Assembly (NCBI GenBank): GCA_902782805.1
Contig: CACZON010000326.1
Coordinates: 1 to 5,398 of the forward strand
Source of the DNA: Oscillospiraceae bacterium
Lineage (GTDB): Bacteria; Bacillota; Clostridia; Oscillospirales; Acutalibacteraceae
Reading direction: 5' to 3'
DNA: 5,398 nucleotides
The number at the start of each line of letters is the position of its first letter. The first letter of the stretch is position 1. Below, one piece after another: positions 5,361-5,398 of the stretch. Position numbers and translations under genes: made by a program. The notes beneath the pieces are model-generated. The model searched no databases. It saw nothing but the letters and a program-made list of their open reading frames with translations, and was not told where the DNA came from.

Positions 5361-5398
5361 ATGAATTACGAAGAATTCTTAAAGAGCGTGAAAGAGAC
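5361..5398 (+). CDS. Start of an unidentified gene, truncated by the window edge
   Basis: Twelve complete codons (MNYEEFLKSVKE) and two further bases follow an excellent AGGGAGG ribosome binding site with 6-nt spacing. The N-terminus looks like a soluble, helical cytosolic protein. Short openings of this kind occur in Clostridia proteins such as the DUF5688 group, but twelve residues cannot support a family call. It lies 138 nt after the fusion gene on the same strand. No clear terminator or sigma-A promoter is visible in that gap, so read-through transcription from the fusion gene is possible. A second open frame (ATG at 5294) overlaps this one but has a poorer initiation site. Confidence 0.6.
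   Translation, partial: MNYEEFLKSVKE

Overview
The window reads like a chromosome segment of a moderately GC-rich member of the Bacillota, probably a gut-type Clostridia lineage. This rests on strong GGAGG-type ribosome binding sites, two near-consensus sigma-A promoters (TTGACC-17-TATAAT and TTGAAA-17-TATAAT), and the style of the encoded proteins. The assignment is an inference from sequence style, not from a database match.

Layout: a divergent arrangement around an intergenic region at about 3165-3398. Leftward (minus strand) runs a compact three-gene operon: a cytosolic family 3 glycoside hydrolase with a NagZ-type Asp/His dyad (1470-3164), a beta-phosphoglucomutase (773-1444), and a DUF554 integral membrane protein (77-769). 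Gaps are 25 and 3 nt, and one strong promoter with a 23-bp inverted repeat against its -35 box lies upstream. Rightward (plus strand) runs one 607-codon gene (3399-5222). It fuses a complete 5-formyltetrahydrofolate cyclo-ligase (about residues 1-204) through a short linker to a complete GT4 glycosyltransferase (about residues 227-607). The first codons of a further rightward gene, with an excellent ribosome binding site, start at 5361 and run off the window.

How the genes may work together: the leftward operon looks like intracellular sugar use. The GH3 enzyme would cleave a beta-glycoside (or a peptidoglycan-like amino sugar). The mutase converts beta-glucose 1-phosphate to glucose 6-phosphate for glycolysis. 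A beta-phosphoglucomutase needs a phosphorylase to supply it, and the only glycoside-cleaving enzyme here is a GH3 of the His acid/base type. That makes a GH3 phosphorylase plus mutase pair a testable hypothesis. The DUF554 protein has no established role.

The main oddity is the folate enzyme-glycosyltransferase fusion. Both halves keep their signature residues, and there is no usable internal start for the second half. The two activities have no obvious biochemical link. No RNA genes, CRISPR arrays or mobile elements were seen, and no convincing intrinsic terminator was found.
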